Assembly: GCF_943788075.1 (NCBI RefSeq)
Contig: NZ_CALSOW010000001.1
Coordinates: 41,128-105,127, forward strand
Source: an uncultured Candidatus Pelagibacter sp.
Lineage (GTDB): Bacteria > Pseudomonadota > Alphaproteobacteria > Pelagibacterales > Pelagibacteraceae
Direction: 5' to 3'
DNA length: 64,000 bases
Shown one piece after another: positions 29,708 to 39,252 of this stretch (position 1 is its first letter; the number at the start of each line of letters is the position of its first letter). The notes under the pieces were generated by a model. That model was not told the DNA's origin, did not search any database, and saw nothing but the letters and a program-made list of their open reading frames with translations. The position numbers were made by a program, and so were the translations under genes.

Positions 29708-31413
29708 GATTTAATTCTTTTTTTACTATGTTTTTTAAAACTAAAGTTTTTAGGTCTACTATTTCTGCTTTTAAATTTTTTCTTACCTTTAAATCCAAAG
29801 CTTTTTTTTTCATCTTCTGTAGATGAGTTTTCTGAAGGTTTTTTTCCAAAATACTTTGGATTATTTGTAAAACCTGAAGGTTTTATATTATTTTTTTTTG
29901 CAAAACTTGATTTCCCTTTAAAACCAAAACTTTTTTTCTCTCCATCTCTTGAAGGTCTATCTGATCTATCTTTGCTAAAAGATTTAGGTTTATCTCTAAA
30001 ACTTGATTTCCCTTTAAAACCAAAACTTTTTTTCTCTCCATCTCTTGAAGGTCTATCTGATCTATCTTTGCTAAAAGATTTAGGTTTATCTCTAAAACTT
30101 GATTTCCCTTTAAAACCAAAACTTTTTTTCTCTCCATCTCTTGAAGGTCTATCTGATCTATCTTTGCTAAAAGATTTAGGTTTATCTCTAAAACTTGAAG
30201 ATCTTTCCTGTCTACCTTTTCCAAAAGATCTTTTTTCATCTCGAGCTTTTCTTTTTTTATTATTTGGCCCCTTACCTCTTCTTTTGTTTTTCGAGTCTCT
30301 TCTTAAGCCACTAGGTGCTGATTTAAAATTTGGATCAATTAACTTATTTATAGAATTCCACATTGATCTATCATCAGGCGTGTCAAAAAAGTTAAGGCAG
30401 ACCCTTCAGATCCTGCTCTAGCAGTCCTTCCAATTCTATGAACATAATCCTCCGGAACTTGAGGCAGATCATAATTAATTACATGTTGAATGAGAGGGAT
30501 ATCCAACCCTCTAGCAGCAACATCTGTTGCAATTAAAATTCTCTTCAATCCTTTTCTAAAAGAATTAATAACACGATCTCTTTTGCTTTGACGGAGATCT
30601 CCATGAATAGCATCAGCCGAATGCCCCTCTTCTTTAAGTTTTTTAACCATCTTATCGGCACCCCTTTTAGTCTTAACAAAAACTAGGATAGAACCTTTTC
30701 TGGCTAAAAATTGATCAATTAATTCATCGTACTTATTTTCTTTAAAAACTTGAAGAGTTTCTTGTTTAATCTTTGCAATTGGAACAGAAGTTGCTCCTGT
30801 GGAAATTCTTTCAGGTTTACTCAAGTATCTATCTGAAATTCTTAAAATATTTTGAGGCAAAGTTGCTGAAAATAATAGTGTTTGATGATCTTTTGGAACA
30901 AATTTTAAAATCATTTCAATTTGTGGGGTAAATCCCATATCTAACATTCTATCAGTTTCATCTAAAACCAAATACTTTGTGGCTGATAAATTTAAGCTTT
31001 TTCTTTTTAGATGATCATTAATTCTTCCTGGAGTTCCAACTATTATTCTAGATCTATTACCTAACTGTCTAAGCTGTTTTTGCATCGACTCACCACCAAT
31101 GAGTAAAGCTGATTTAATATTTATTTTATCGCTTATAATGCTTTTAATTGCCTCCATTACTTGAGTAGCGAGCTCTCTTGTTGGGCACATAACTAGTGCA
31201 AAAGCATTTTTATCTAAAATCAATTTATTAATTAAAGGAATACTAAAAGCTAAAGTTTTCCCTGTTCCAGTTTGTGCTGTTCCTAAAATATCTTTTCCTT
31301 CTAAGGCCAGCAGGTATTGCCATGCCTTGAATAGGAGTTGGCTTTGTAAAATTCATTTTTTGTAATGAATTTTTTAATGAATCTTCTATTTTAAGTAATT
31401 TAAAATTTTCCAT
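29704..31413 (-). CDS. DEAD-box RNA helicase with repetitive basic tail, frame broken twice
   Basis: ATP-dependent RNA helicase of the RhlE/DeaD group. TKPTPIQGMAIP (Q motif), TAQTGTGKTLAFS (motif I), PTRELATQV (Ia), VLDETDRMLDMGF (motif II, DETD in place of DEAD), LFSATLP (III), ATDVAARGLDIP (V) and HRIGRTARAGSEG (VI) are all present. An extra base near 31305-31308 and a missing T/A in the run at 30385-30390 break the frame. Correction gives 569 residues. The last 190 or so are a Lys/Arg/Ser-rich disordered tail built around three identical 32-residue repeats. Such tails usually help RNA binding. Confidence 0.93.
29905..30192 (-). repeat. Three perfect 96-bp tandem repeats in the helicase tail
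   Basis: Copies at 29905-30000, 30001-30096 and 30097-30192 appear identical base for base; a degenerate part follows from 30193. Each encodes 32 residues including SFRDKPKSFSKDRSDRP and GEKKSFGFKGKS. The period is a multiple of three, so copy number can change without frame loss. Identity at silent sites points to recent expansion or gene conversion. Confidence 0.95.
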
Positions 31414-31590
31414 TTAATGATTTAGAAGTGTTGATCTTGATTCTGTGTTCCTTCTAATTTTATTGCGATATCTATATGTTTTTAAAACAATCACAAGAAA
31501 TGAATTCTTCATTAAAGTCTATTTACCAAGTAATTGCTGTCTTTTTTTAAGTTTTCAAATCAAAGAATTAATGTATAAGAGCCACAATTT

Positions 31591-33417
31591 ATGAGCAATA
31601 ACATCAGAAACATCACCATCATTGCACACGTTGACCATGGCAAAACTACCATGATTGATAATCTCATGAAGCAAAGTGGTTCATTTAGAGATAACGAAGT
31701 TGTTGATGAGAGATTGATGGACTCTGGTGAGTTAGAAAAAGAGAGAGGAATCACTATTCTAGCAAAACCAGCTTCAATTAATTGGCAAGATTCTAGAGTA
31801 AATATTATAGATACACCTGGTCACAGAGATTTTGCTGCAGAAGTTGAGCGTGTATTAAGTATGGCTGATGGTGCATTACTACTGATAGATTCTGCAGAAG
31901 GTGTAATGCCTCAAACAAAATTTGTATTAGCTAAAGCACTTAAGCAAGGATTAAAACCAATCGTTGTAATTAATAAATTAGATAAAGCTGATCAAAGAGC
32001 TAATGAAGTATTAGATGAAACTTTTGATTTGTTTGTAAGTTTAGATGCTAATGAAGAACAATTAGATTTTCCAGTTTTATATGCAAGTGGAAGATCGGGC
32101 TGGGCAAGCAAAGAAGTTGATGGTCCTAGAGAAAATCTTCACCCACTATTAGATCTAATAATCGAACACGTCAAACCAGCTGAATTAGATAAAACAAAGC
32201 CTTTTGCTATGCTGTCTACTTTGCTTTATGCAGACAGTTTTTTAGGAAGAAGTTTGGTTGGAAGAATATCTCAAGGAACTGCAAAAGCTAACCAACCTAT
32301 CAAAGCAATTAACCTTAAAGGTGAAAAAGTAGACGAAGGTAAACTAACAAAAATTTTTAGATACGAAGGGACTAAAAAAGTTCCTATTGAAATAGGTGAA
32401 GCAGGAGACATTGTAGTAATTGCAGGTTTAGAGAAAGCAAACGTGGCGGATACAATTTGTGATCCTGAATTAAATGACCCAATTCCAGCAACTCCAATAG
32501 ATCCCCCTACTATGTCTATTACTATAAGTGTTAACAGTTCACCTTTAGCTGGAACTGAAGGAAAAAAACTTACAAGTACACAAATTAGAGATAGATTAGT
32601 TTCAGAAGCCCAGAATAATGTTGGTATTACTTTTTCTCAAAATGCAAATGTAGACTCGTTTGTAATAAGTGGTCGAGGTGAATTAATGCTCGAAATTTTA
32701 CTTACACAAATGAGACGTGAAGGATTTGAGATGACTGTAAGTCCTCCAAAAGTACTATATCAAAAAGACGAGGCTGGTAATAAGCTCGAACCTATTGAAG
32801 AAATCACTGTTGATCTTGACGAAGAATATTCTTCAAAAATAATTGACTCTATGAATAGAAGAAAAGGTAAACTTTTAGATTTAAAAGATACTGGAAAAGA
32901 TAAAAAAAGATTAGTGTTTCATGCACCAACAAGAGGCTTAATGGGTTACACAAGTAGATTTTTAACTTTAACAAAAGGAACTGGTGTAATTAATAGAATT
33001 TTTCATGGATATGGAAAGTTTGAAGGTGAAATGGATGGCAGAAAAAATGGTGCTCTAATTTCAATGTCCACCGGAAAGGCTGTAGCGTTTGCAATATTTA
33101 ACCTTCAGGCTAGAGGCGAAATGTTTGTAACTCATAATGACCCTGTTTATGAGGGAATGATTGTGGGATTAACTCCAAAACCTGGTGATATGATCATAAA
33201 TGTTATGAAGGGTAAACAATTAACTAACATGAGAACTCAAGGTACAGATGAAAATGTTGTATTAACTCCAGTAAGACAGATGTCAATTGCTGAACAATTA
33301 AGTATGCTAAATACTGATGAAGCTCTTGAAATTACACCAAAATCTTTAAGATTAAGAAAAGCTATTCTTAATCCTCATGATAGAAAAAGAAGTGAGAAAT
33401 CTGGAACTGCTGCTTAA
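31591..33417 (+). CDS. typA: Ribosome-associated GTPase TypA/BipA
   Basis: Translational GTPase that binds the ribosome and helps 50S assembly and stress adaptation. The 608 residues show G1 AHVDHGKTTMID, G3 DTPGHRDFAAEV, G4 NKLDKADQR, then EF-G-like domains and the BipA-specific C-terminal domain with GALISMSTGKAVAFA and RGEMFVTHNDPVYEGMI. The spacer at 31414-31590 separates it from the divergent helicase; I see no terminator, RNA gene or clear promoter in it. The stop interlocks with the next gene in TTAA (33414-33417). Confidence 0.97.
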   Translation: MSNNIRNITIIAHVDHGKTTMIDNLMKQSGSFRDNEVVDERLMDSGELEKERGITILAKPASINWQDSRVNIIDTPGHRDFAAEVERVLSMADGALLLIDSAEGVMPQTKFVLAKALKQGLKPIVVINKLDKADQRANEVLDETFDLFVSLDANEEQLDFPVLYASGRSGWASKEVDGPRENLHPLLDLIIEHVKPAELDKTKPFAMLSTLLYADSFLGRSLVGRISQGTAKANQPIKAINLKGEKVDEGKLTKIFRYEGTKKVPIEIGEAGDIVVIAGLEKANVADTICDPELNDPIPATPIDPPTMSITISVNSSPLAGTEGKKLTSTQIRDRLVSEAQNNVGITFSQNANVDSFVISGRGELMLEILLTQMRREGFEMTVSPPKVLYQKDEAGNKLEPIEEITVDLDEEYSSKIIDSMNRRKGKLLDLKDTGKDKKRLVFHAPTRGLMGYTSRFLTLTKGTGVINRIFHGYGKFEGEMDGRKNGALISMSTGKAVAFAIFNLQARGEMFVTHNDPVYEGMIVGLTPKPGDMIINVMKGKQLTNMRTQGTDENVVLTPVRQMSIAEQLSMLNTDEALEITPKSLRLRKAILNPHDRKRSEKSGTAA

Positions 33418-34061
33418 TTAAATAATTTATTAACTAAAAATAATCCTAAAGCAACACAAGGTCCAATTCCAAATGCGAACAATAAAGTTCCAACACCAAC
33501 AGTGCCCCCTAGATACCAACCAATAGACATAACTGTTATTTCAAGTGCTGCTCTAACTAATGCTATAGGCAGGTTTGTTTTTTTTTGAAGACCAATCATC
33601 AATCCATCTCTTGGACCTGCTCCTAAGTTTGCAACTAAATAAATTCCCCCTCCAATTCCCACTGTCAATACAGCAAAAGCACCTAACAATATTTGATAAA
33701 TATAGTTTTCTGGAGCTTGGACATATCTAATACAAACATCAATCATCAGTCCAATTATCAATGCATTTAAAATAGTTCCAATTCCTGGCTTCTGATTTAA
33801 TGGAAACCAAAGTAATAAAACAATAAAACTAATAAAAATAGTTATGGTACCAACAGAAAAACCAAAATTTAAATACAAACCCTGAGCCAATACACTCCAT
33901 GGAGATGCACCCGAAGCAGAAACAATTAACAAGCCTTCACCTAAACCAAACAAGGTTAACCCAAAACAAAGAAAAAAAGACGTGGATATCTTTGGTTTTA
34001 AATTAAGCGGTTTATCTGAGCTCCAAGATACGCTTGGAATATTTTTAATTTTTAAAAACAT
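33414..34061 (-). CDS. YczE/YitT-like integral membrane protein
   Basis: A 215-residue protein with about five or six hydrophobic helices. The pattern GLGEGLLIVSASGASPWSVL (first half) and YLVANLGAGPRDGLMIGLQ (second half) is an internal duplication of a G-x-x-P-W/R-D motif, characteristic of the YczE/YyaS family. The function is unknown; transport is likely from the fold. It is convergent with typA through a shared TTAA and divergent from the DUF6134-like gene. Confidence 0.78.
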   Translation of the reverse strand: MFLKIKNIPSVSWSSDKPLNLKPKISTSFFLCFGLTLFGLGEGLLIVSASGASPWSVLAQGLYLNFGFSVGTITIFISFIVLLLWFPLNQKPGIGTILNALIIGLMIDVCIRYVQAPENYIYQILLGAFAVLTVGIGGGIYLVANLGAGPRDGLMIGLQKKTNLPIALVRAALEITVMSIGWYLGGTVGVGTLLFAFGIGPCVALGLFLVNKLFN

Positions 34062-34112
34062 TATTTATTAAATTATTTCTTTTAACCTCAAAGTCTATTA
34101 AAATGATATTTT

Positions 34113-34793
34113 ATGAAAAAATTTTTATTCTTAATTTTTCTTTTAATCTATTCATTTAACAGTAGTGCTCACATGGCTCACTACAATAAGTTTAACAAAA
34201 TAGAAATGGAAATTTTAAGGGATGGTGAAGTTATTGGTTACAATTACTATTTTTTTAAAAAAGATTCAGACAATACTACTGTTACAAATCAATTAAAATT
34301 TACTGTTAAATTATTTGGGGCCACTATTTTTGAAATTGAAAGTTTTGGAGAAGAAAAATATATTAAAGATAAATTGATTTCCTTTAACTCGAAGACACGT
34401 CAAAATAAAAAAGATAAATATGTTCAATTAAATTTAAATGAAAATGAAAATAGATATGAAATTAAAGGTTCATCATATACAGGCAGCGCATCAATAGAGA
34501 ATGTGATTGGAAATTGGTGGAGTCATAAAATTCTTCAAACAAACTCTCAGATAAGTCCGATTTCTGGAAGTATTAAAGAACAAATAGTTACCTTTATTGG
34601 TAAAGAAAAAATTAAATTATATGGAAAAACATACGAAACAGAACACTTTAAATTAACTTCAAAAGACATGTCTATTCCTAAAGATAAGAGGTTAAATTTT
34701 GATATTTGGTTCGATAAAAAAAATGCATTAATTCTAAAAGTTGCCTATTCTCAAATGGGAAATTGGGAATATAAAGTTAAAAAATTTGACTAA
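34113..34793 (+). CDS. Exported DUF6134-like protein
   Basis: A 226-residue protein with an N-terminal signal peptide (about residues 1-19, cut after NSSA). The mature part is beta-rich with no Cys. NVIGNWWSHKILQ and FDIWFDKKNALILKVAY resemble the DUF6134/DUF3108 group of periplasmic proteins, which have no assigned function. It stands alone between divergent and convergent neighbours and ends 2 bp before the stop of the oxidoreductase on the other strand. Confidence 0.6.
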   Translation: MKKFLFLIFLLIYSFNSSAHMAHYNKFNKIEMEILRDGEVIGYNYYFFKKDSDNTTVTNQLKFTVKLFGATIFEIESFGEEKYIKDKLISFNSKTRQNKKDKYVQLNLNENENRYEIKGSSYTGSASIENVIGNWWSHKILQTNSQISPISGSIKEQIVTFIGKEKIKLYGKTYETEHFKLTSKDMSIPKDKRLNFDIWFDKKNALILKVAYSQMGNWEYKVKKFD

Positions 34794-34795
34794 AT

Positions 34796-35767
34796 TTATT
34801 TAACAATTTTTTTGTAAAGATCATTGGCACTTATCCATCCTGCTTCAAGTCTTGGTCCCACAAACCAATCTGCACATACTCCTAAATTTAATGAAGAGTT
34901 CCAATAACTTTTTATATTTAGAGGATTTGAATTTGATGAATATTTCCATCCATGATTAAGGGAAAATAATACTTTAGTTTTTTTAATACCTGTGAGTTTA
35001 AAGAAATGATTAATAAGAATTTTAGAATTTATATTTTTTTTTTCTCTATTTTTATTAATCATCTTATTTGCCCAATTATGAGTACTTTGTAAAGTCCATA
35101 AATCTTGATTACTTTTAAATCTCTTTTTACTATTTTCTTTTGCAGCCCAACCCAAAATTTTGTCATCAAATAAATAACTACTAACATTTTTATTTGTTTT
35201 TTTTATTACTAGCATAACTGTAATATTAGCGTCCATTTTAACTTTCCTTTTGATGAATGGAGCTTTTATAAATTTTTTTGACAGCTTTGATAATTGAGCA
35301 AATGGAAAAGTTAGAATTAATTTTTCATAAATTTTTTTATTACCATCAGAAAAAGTAAGGACCCATTTTTTTTCCTTATAGTCAATTTTCTTTAATTCTG
35401 TTTGAAAATAGCATTGGATATTTTTTAAAAGATATTTGCTAATATCATTATTTCCTTTTTTACCTATAATCTTTAAATGATTTTTATTTTCTTTTTTAAC
35501 TTTATTTAGAAATAGATGATTGCCACCCCAATTTTTTAATATTTTTTTTTTTATCAAAATGTTGATAAACTTTTTAAAAGCTGAACTTTTAGGTGAAATA
35601 TATTGCGTTCCATGATCAAATCCTTTTGTTTTATTTAATCTTTTAAAAGAAGACCTGCCACCTGGCCCTCTTGCTTTATCAAATAAATCAACAGAATGTT
35701 TTCTACTTAAAAGGTTAGCAATAGTTGCGCCCGATATTCCTGAGCCAATTACACAATATCTGTTCAT
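34796..35767 (-). CDS. FAD-dependent amine-oxidase-like protein (renalase family)
   Basis: A 323-residue flavoprotein. The N-terminal CVIGSGISGATIANLLS is the Rossmann dinucleotide motif (GxGxxG), followed by LFDKARGPGGRSS, the GGR signature of this family, and DHGTQYISPKS. The C-terminal NLGVCADWFVGPRLEAGWIS is the second FAD-binding part typical of renalase-like NAD/FAD proteins. The substrate is unknown. The start overlaps the pmbA stop by 4 bp (ATGA), so it is the last gene of the tldD-pmbA unit. Confidence 0.85.
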   Translation of the reverse strand: MNRYCVIGSGISGATIANLLSRKHSVDLFDKARGPGGRSSFKRLNKTKGFDHGTQYISPKSSAFKKFINILIKKKILKNWGGNHLFLNKVKKENKNHLKIIGKKGNNDISKYLLKNIQCYFQTELKKIDYKEKKWVLTFSDGNKKIYEKLILTFPFAQLSKLSKKFIKAPFIKRKVKMDANITVMLVIKKTNKNVSSYLFDDKILGWAAKENSKKRFKSNQDLWTLQSTHNWANKMINKNREKKNINSKILINHFFKLTGIKKTKVLFSLNHGWKYSSNSNPLNIKSYWNSSLNLGVCADWFVGPRLEAGWISANDLYKKIVK

Positions 35768-37080
35768 TTACCAGCAACGGTCATATCATCAATCATCATG
35801 GTAGGTGAATTAACTGAGTATTTAAAATCTAAATCGTTTGCCAGTGTAATTTTTTTAAACATTTCATTAAAATTTCCTGCTATTGTTATTTCGTTTACTG
35901 GATACTTAAATTCTCCATTTTCAATTAAAAAACCTGTGGCACCTACTGAGTAATCACCTGTTACAAGATTTGTTCCATGGCCTATAGTTTCAGTGACGTA
36001 TAAAATTTTAGAATGACTTTTTAGTAAATCATCATAACTAACACTTCCATTTTCAAAATAAAGATTAGTGCTTCCACCACTTCTTCCATTTGATTTTAAG
36101 TTTAATTTTTTTCCATTGTAGGTATCCACCAAGTAATTATTTAGAACTCCATTACTTACTAATTTTAATGTATCTGTTTTAACTCCTTCAGAATCAAAAC
36201 ACTTTGAACCCATGCCCTTAATTAGATCAGGTTTATCAATAACATTAATTGAATTTGAAAAAATTGGTTGGTTTAATTTGTCTTTAAGGAACGATGTTCC
36301 CCTTGCAATAGATGAAGCTGAAATAGCTCCTGAAAAAGAGCTAAGGAATCCTTTTGAAATTCTTCTATCAAAAATAATACTTAGTTTATCGCTACCAATT
36401 TTTTTAGGATTAAGTTTTTTTATAGTTTGCTCAGCAGCACTCTTTCCAAGCTCAGATGGATTAGAAATATCATTTAAATGACATTTACTTGTAAATTCAT
36501 AGTCTCTTTCCATACTATTTTCATTTTTTGCAACCGTAACACAAGAAGCTGTAAATGAAGATGATTTATAACCATTACAAAAACCATCGCTATTAGCTAG
36601 AATAAAGTTTGATTTATTTTCTGTAAAGCCTGACTCTGTATTTATAATTTTTTTATCAATTGAAGCTGTTTCTTCTAACTCTTTCAGGTAATTTATTTTT
36701 TTATCATTTTCTATATGAGATTGATCATACAAGTTTAGATCTTTAATATTTTTTGCTAATAACTCTTTATCAGGAAGAGAATTAAATTCATCATCAGGAG
36801 TAATTTTTGTAGTTTCACAACATTTTTCAATTAATGTTTTTAAGTTCTCATCTAATAAATTTGAGGAAGATATTGATGATTTTTTTTTACCTAAATAAGT
36901 CTCAATGCTTATTGCTAAACTATCAGATCTATTGGACTCATCTAACACTTTATTTCTAAAGCTTACTGTCTCAGAAATTGAATTTCCAATAGTTACACTT
37001 ACATCTGTTGACCCAAGTTTTTTAGCTAGATCTATACAGTAGGAAGCCTTTGATTTTAAGTACTCTTCATCTTTGATCAT
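35764..37080 (-). CDS. pmbA: TldE/PmbA metalloprotease subunit
   Basis: Inactive-site partner of TldD in the heterodimeric TldD/TldE protease that cleaves unfolded peptides and matures modified peptides in some bacteria. The family segments ANSDGFCNGYKSSSFTASC, the GMGSKCFDSEGVKT region and GDYSVGATGFLIENGEF are present. The ATG at 37080 (MIKDEEYLKSKASY) is preferred to an upstream GTG at 37101, which would overlap tldD by 17 bp; with it the gap to the tldD stop is 4 bp. Finding tldD and pmbA side by side is less common than having them at separate loci. Confidence 0.92.
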   Translation of the reverse strand: MIKDEEYLKSKASYCIDLAKKLGSTDVSVTIGNSISETVSFRNKVLDESNRSDSLAISIETYLGKKKSSISSSNLLDENLKTLIEKCCETTKITPDDEFNSLPDKELLAKNIKDLNLYDQSHIENDKKINYLKELEETASIDKKIINTESGFTENKSNFILANSDGFCNGYKSSSFTASCVTVAKNENSMERDYEFTSKCHLNDISNPSELGKSAAEQTIKKLNPKKIGSDKLSIIFDRRISKGFLSSFSGAISASSIARGTSFLKDKLNQPIFSNSINVIDKPDLIKGMGSKCFDSEGVKTDTLKLVSNGVLNNYLVDTYNGKKLNLKSNGRSGGSTNLYFENGSVSYDDLLKSHSKILYVTETIGHGTNLVTGDYSVGATGFLIENGEFKYPVNEITIAGNFNEMFKKITLANDLDFKYSVNSPTMMIDDMTVAGK

Positions 37081-37084
37081 GATG

Positions 37085-38497
37085 TTATAGTTTTGTTCCA
37101 CCCACAGTCATTTTATCAATTAATATTGAAGGTTGTGCAACTCCAACCGGTACCCCTTGACCCGCTTTACCACAAGTTCCAATACCTGGATCCATCATCA
37201 TATCATTTCCAATCATTGACACTTCTTTTAAAATTGAAGGACCATCTCCGATTAAGGTTGCGCCCTTAATAGGTGAGCCAATCTTACCATTAATTATTTC
37301 ATAAGCTTCAGTGCAATTAAAAACAAATTTACCCGATGTAATGTCTACTTGTCCTCCTCCAAAACTAACGGCAAATATTCCTTTATCAACTGACTTAATC
37401 ATTTCATCTTGAGTTTGTTTTCCGCTCAACATCATTGTATTTCTCATTCTTGGCAACACAATGTGTTTATAATTTTCTCTTCTTCCACTGCCTGTAGATT
37501 TGGTTTTCATCAGCCTTGCATTTAATCTGTCTTGCATAAAATTTTTTAAAATCCCATTTTCAATCAAAACTGTTCTTTCTGTAGGAGTTCCCTCATCATC
37601 AATAGTTAAACTACCTCTTCTTTTATCAATAGTTCCATCATCAACAATTGTAACTCCCTCGCTGGCAACTTTTTGACCCATCAAATCATGAAATGCAGAT
37701 GTTTTTTTTCTATTAAAATCACCCTCTAATCCATGGCCAATAGCCTCATGAATTAATATAGCAGGCCAACCTGGGCCTAAAACAACTTTCATTTCACCTG
37801 CTGGAGCTGGTTTACTATCTAAATTAACTGAAGCAATTCTTAACGCTTCCTCACAAACATTTTTCCAGTTATCATTTTTTAAATACTCATCATAAGACTG
37901 TCTTCCGCCTATTCCATAAACTCCTGTTTCTTTTCTTCCATTTTTTTCAAGCATTACAGAGACGTTAAATCTGATTAAAGGACGAACGTCTGTTAAAGCT
38001 TCTCCACCAGATCGAATTATTTCGATAGATTTTTGCTCTCCACTAAAGCTAGCAGTAACCTGCTTTACAGTTGAATCTTTTTTTCGCAAATAATCATTCA
38101 CATTATTTAAAACTTCTAGTTTTGCATCTAGCGTTTTTTGTTCGATAGGGTTAATATCATCATAAAATTTATTATTACTTTTTGGTATTTCGTGATTATA
38201 AGTTCCTTTAATTGATTGAAGAGTAGATTTTAAATTTTTTGCTGAATCATTTAATGCTTCTTTTGATATTTCATTTGAGTGAGAATAAGCAACTACCTCA
38301 TCAGATACTGCCCTGAATCCAAAACCAAGATCAGAACTATAATTTGAACTTTTAATTTTATTATCATCTAATAGAATTGACTCTGACTTTGAATTCTCAA
38401 AATATATTTCCCCATCATCACAATTTCTTAAAGTTTCAGATACAATCTCGTCTACATCTTTTCTGGTTAAGTCTGATTTTTCAAAAAAATTACTCAT
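37085..38497 (-). CDS. tldD: TldD metalloprotease subunit
   Basis: Zinc protease subunit of TldD/TldE. The active site HEAIGHGLEGDFNRKKTSAF has the HExxxH motif of the family, and the third ligand Cys is in the GTCGKAGQGVPVG region near the C-terminus. The 470 residues match the usual size. It forms an operon with pmbA and the FAD protein. It is divergent from a small DCC-family gene; the 85-bp spacer at 38498-38582 shows no clear regulatory element. Confidence 0.95.
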   Translation of the reverse strand: MSNFFEKSDLTRKDVDEIVSETLRNCDDGEIYFENSKSESILLDDNKIKSSNYSSDLGFGFRAVSDEVVAYSHSNEISKEALNDSAKNLKSTLQSIKGTYNHEIPKSNNKFYDDINPIEQKTLDAKLEVLNNVNDYLRKKDSTVKQVTASFSGEQKSIEIIRSGGEALTDVRPLIRFNVSVMLEKNGRKETGVYGIGGRQSYDEYLKNDNWKNVCEEALRIASVNLDSKPAPAGEMKVVLGPGWPAILIHEAIGHGLEGDFNRKKTSAFHDLMGQKVASEGVTIVDDGTIDKRRGSLTIDDEGTPTERTVLIENGILKNFMQDRLNARLMKTKSTGSGRRENYKHIVLPRMRNTMMLSGKQTQDEMIKSVDKGIFAVSFGGGQVDITSGKFVFNCTEAYEIINGKIGSPIKGATLIGDGPSILKEVSMIGNDMMMDPGIGTCGKAGQGVPVGVAQPSILIDKMTVGGTKL

Positions 38498-38582
38498 AGA
38501 CAGTACATAGTTGTTTGTATGTAATTTTCAATGGATGATTTTACGCATGTACAATATTTAATCTCAGATGTAATGTTTAATA

Positions 38583-38930
38583 ATGAAAGTTTATTTCAAT
38601 GATTCATGTAAAATTTGTCGATCTGAAATTAATCTATACAAAAAAGAGAAGGTTGAGGAAATTGATTGGATTGATATTACCAATAATTCAAATGCTGAAA
38701 AAGAAACATCTAAAAAAGATAAAGAGCTTTTAAGAAGATTACACGTTAAAGATGGGGATAGAGTTATTGAGGGAGCGGAAGCTTTTCTTTTTGTTTGGAA
38801 AAAAATTCCAAAATATAAAATTTTATATAAATTCTTTAAACTCCCAATAATTTTTCAAATTTTTAACATTACTTATGAAGTTATTGCCTATTTTTTATAT
38901 TTAAAAAACAAAAAACAACTAAAGAGTTAA
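38583..38930 (+). CDS. DCC-family (DUF393) thiol-disulfide protein
   Basis: A 115-residue protein starting MKVYFNDSCKICRSEINLY, the CxxC form of the DCC motif (thioredoxin-like active site at residues 9-12). The middle has LHVKDGDRVIEGAEAFLFVW, typical of DUF393, and the C-terminal 35 residues are hydrophobic and basic, suggesting membrane contact. The substrate is unknown. The stop interlocks with the next gene in TTAA (38927-38930). Confidence 0.85.
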   Translation: MKVYFNDSCKICRSEINLYKKEKVEEIDWIDITNNSNAEKETSKKDKELLRRLHVKDGDRVIEGAEAFLFVWKKIPKYKILYKFFKLPIIFQIFNITYEVIAYFLYLKNKKQLKS

Positions 38931-39220
38931 CTTGTAAAAAATAATAAAATTTTACTTAATAAAGACATTGAGGCAATAAACATCATCATTACTACAGAAT
39001 ACATTAGACTAATAATCTTATTTTTTTTTCTTCTTAGTCTTACAAAATCTTTATCATCTAGGTCTGAAATGTCTCTTTCACCAACTACATGATAATCATA
39101 ACTCCAGCGCCATGTAGAATTTCCAAGTCTTGGATCAAAATTATTAAAATATGTTATCCAAGCAAGAATATACCTTAAGATTAGATATAGAATTACCATT
39201 GTAATTGTTCCAAAAATCAT
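38927..39220 (-). CDS. Small two-helix membrane protein, unknown
   Basis: 97 residues with hydrophobic helices at about residues 3-22 and 72-94 and a soluble loop between them (FDPRLGNSTWRWSYDYHVV, then ISDLDDKDFVRLRRKKNK). The loop is strongly charged and ends in a basic patch next to the second helix, so it should lie in the cytoplasm. I do not recognise a family. It lies 32 bp downstream of the coiled-coil gene on the same strand and may be co-transcribed with it. Confidence 0.6.
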   Translation of the reverse strand: MIFGTITMVILYLILRYILAWITYFNNFDPRLGNSTWRWSYDYHVVGERDISDLDDKDFVRLRRKKNKIISLMYSVVMMMFIASMSLLSKILLFFTS

Positions 39221-39252
39221 AAAAATTATATTACCTAATTAATTTAGATAAT

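Noticed and set aside
29905..30192. Repeat array resembling CRISPR
   Set aside because: Copies are contiguous without spacers, keep an open frame in the helicase tail and have a period of 96 bp, a multiple of three.
31414..31590. RNA gene or riboswitch in the helicase-typA spacer
   Set aside because: No stable hairpin, T-run terminator or recognisable RNA motif was seen in this 177-bp spacer.
35764..37101. GTG start of pmbA at 37101
   Set aside because: It would overlap tldD by 17 bp; the ATG at 37080 sits 4 bp after the tldD stop and opens the conserved part of the protein.
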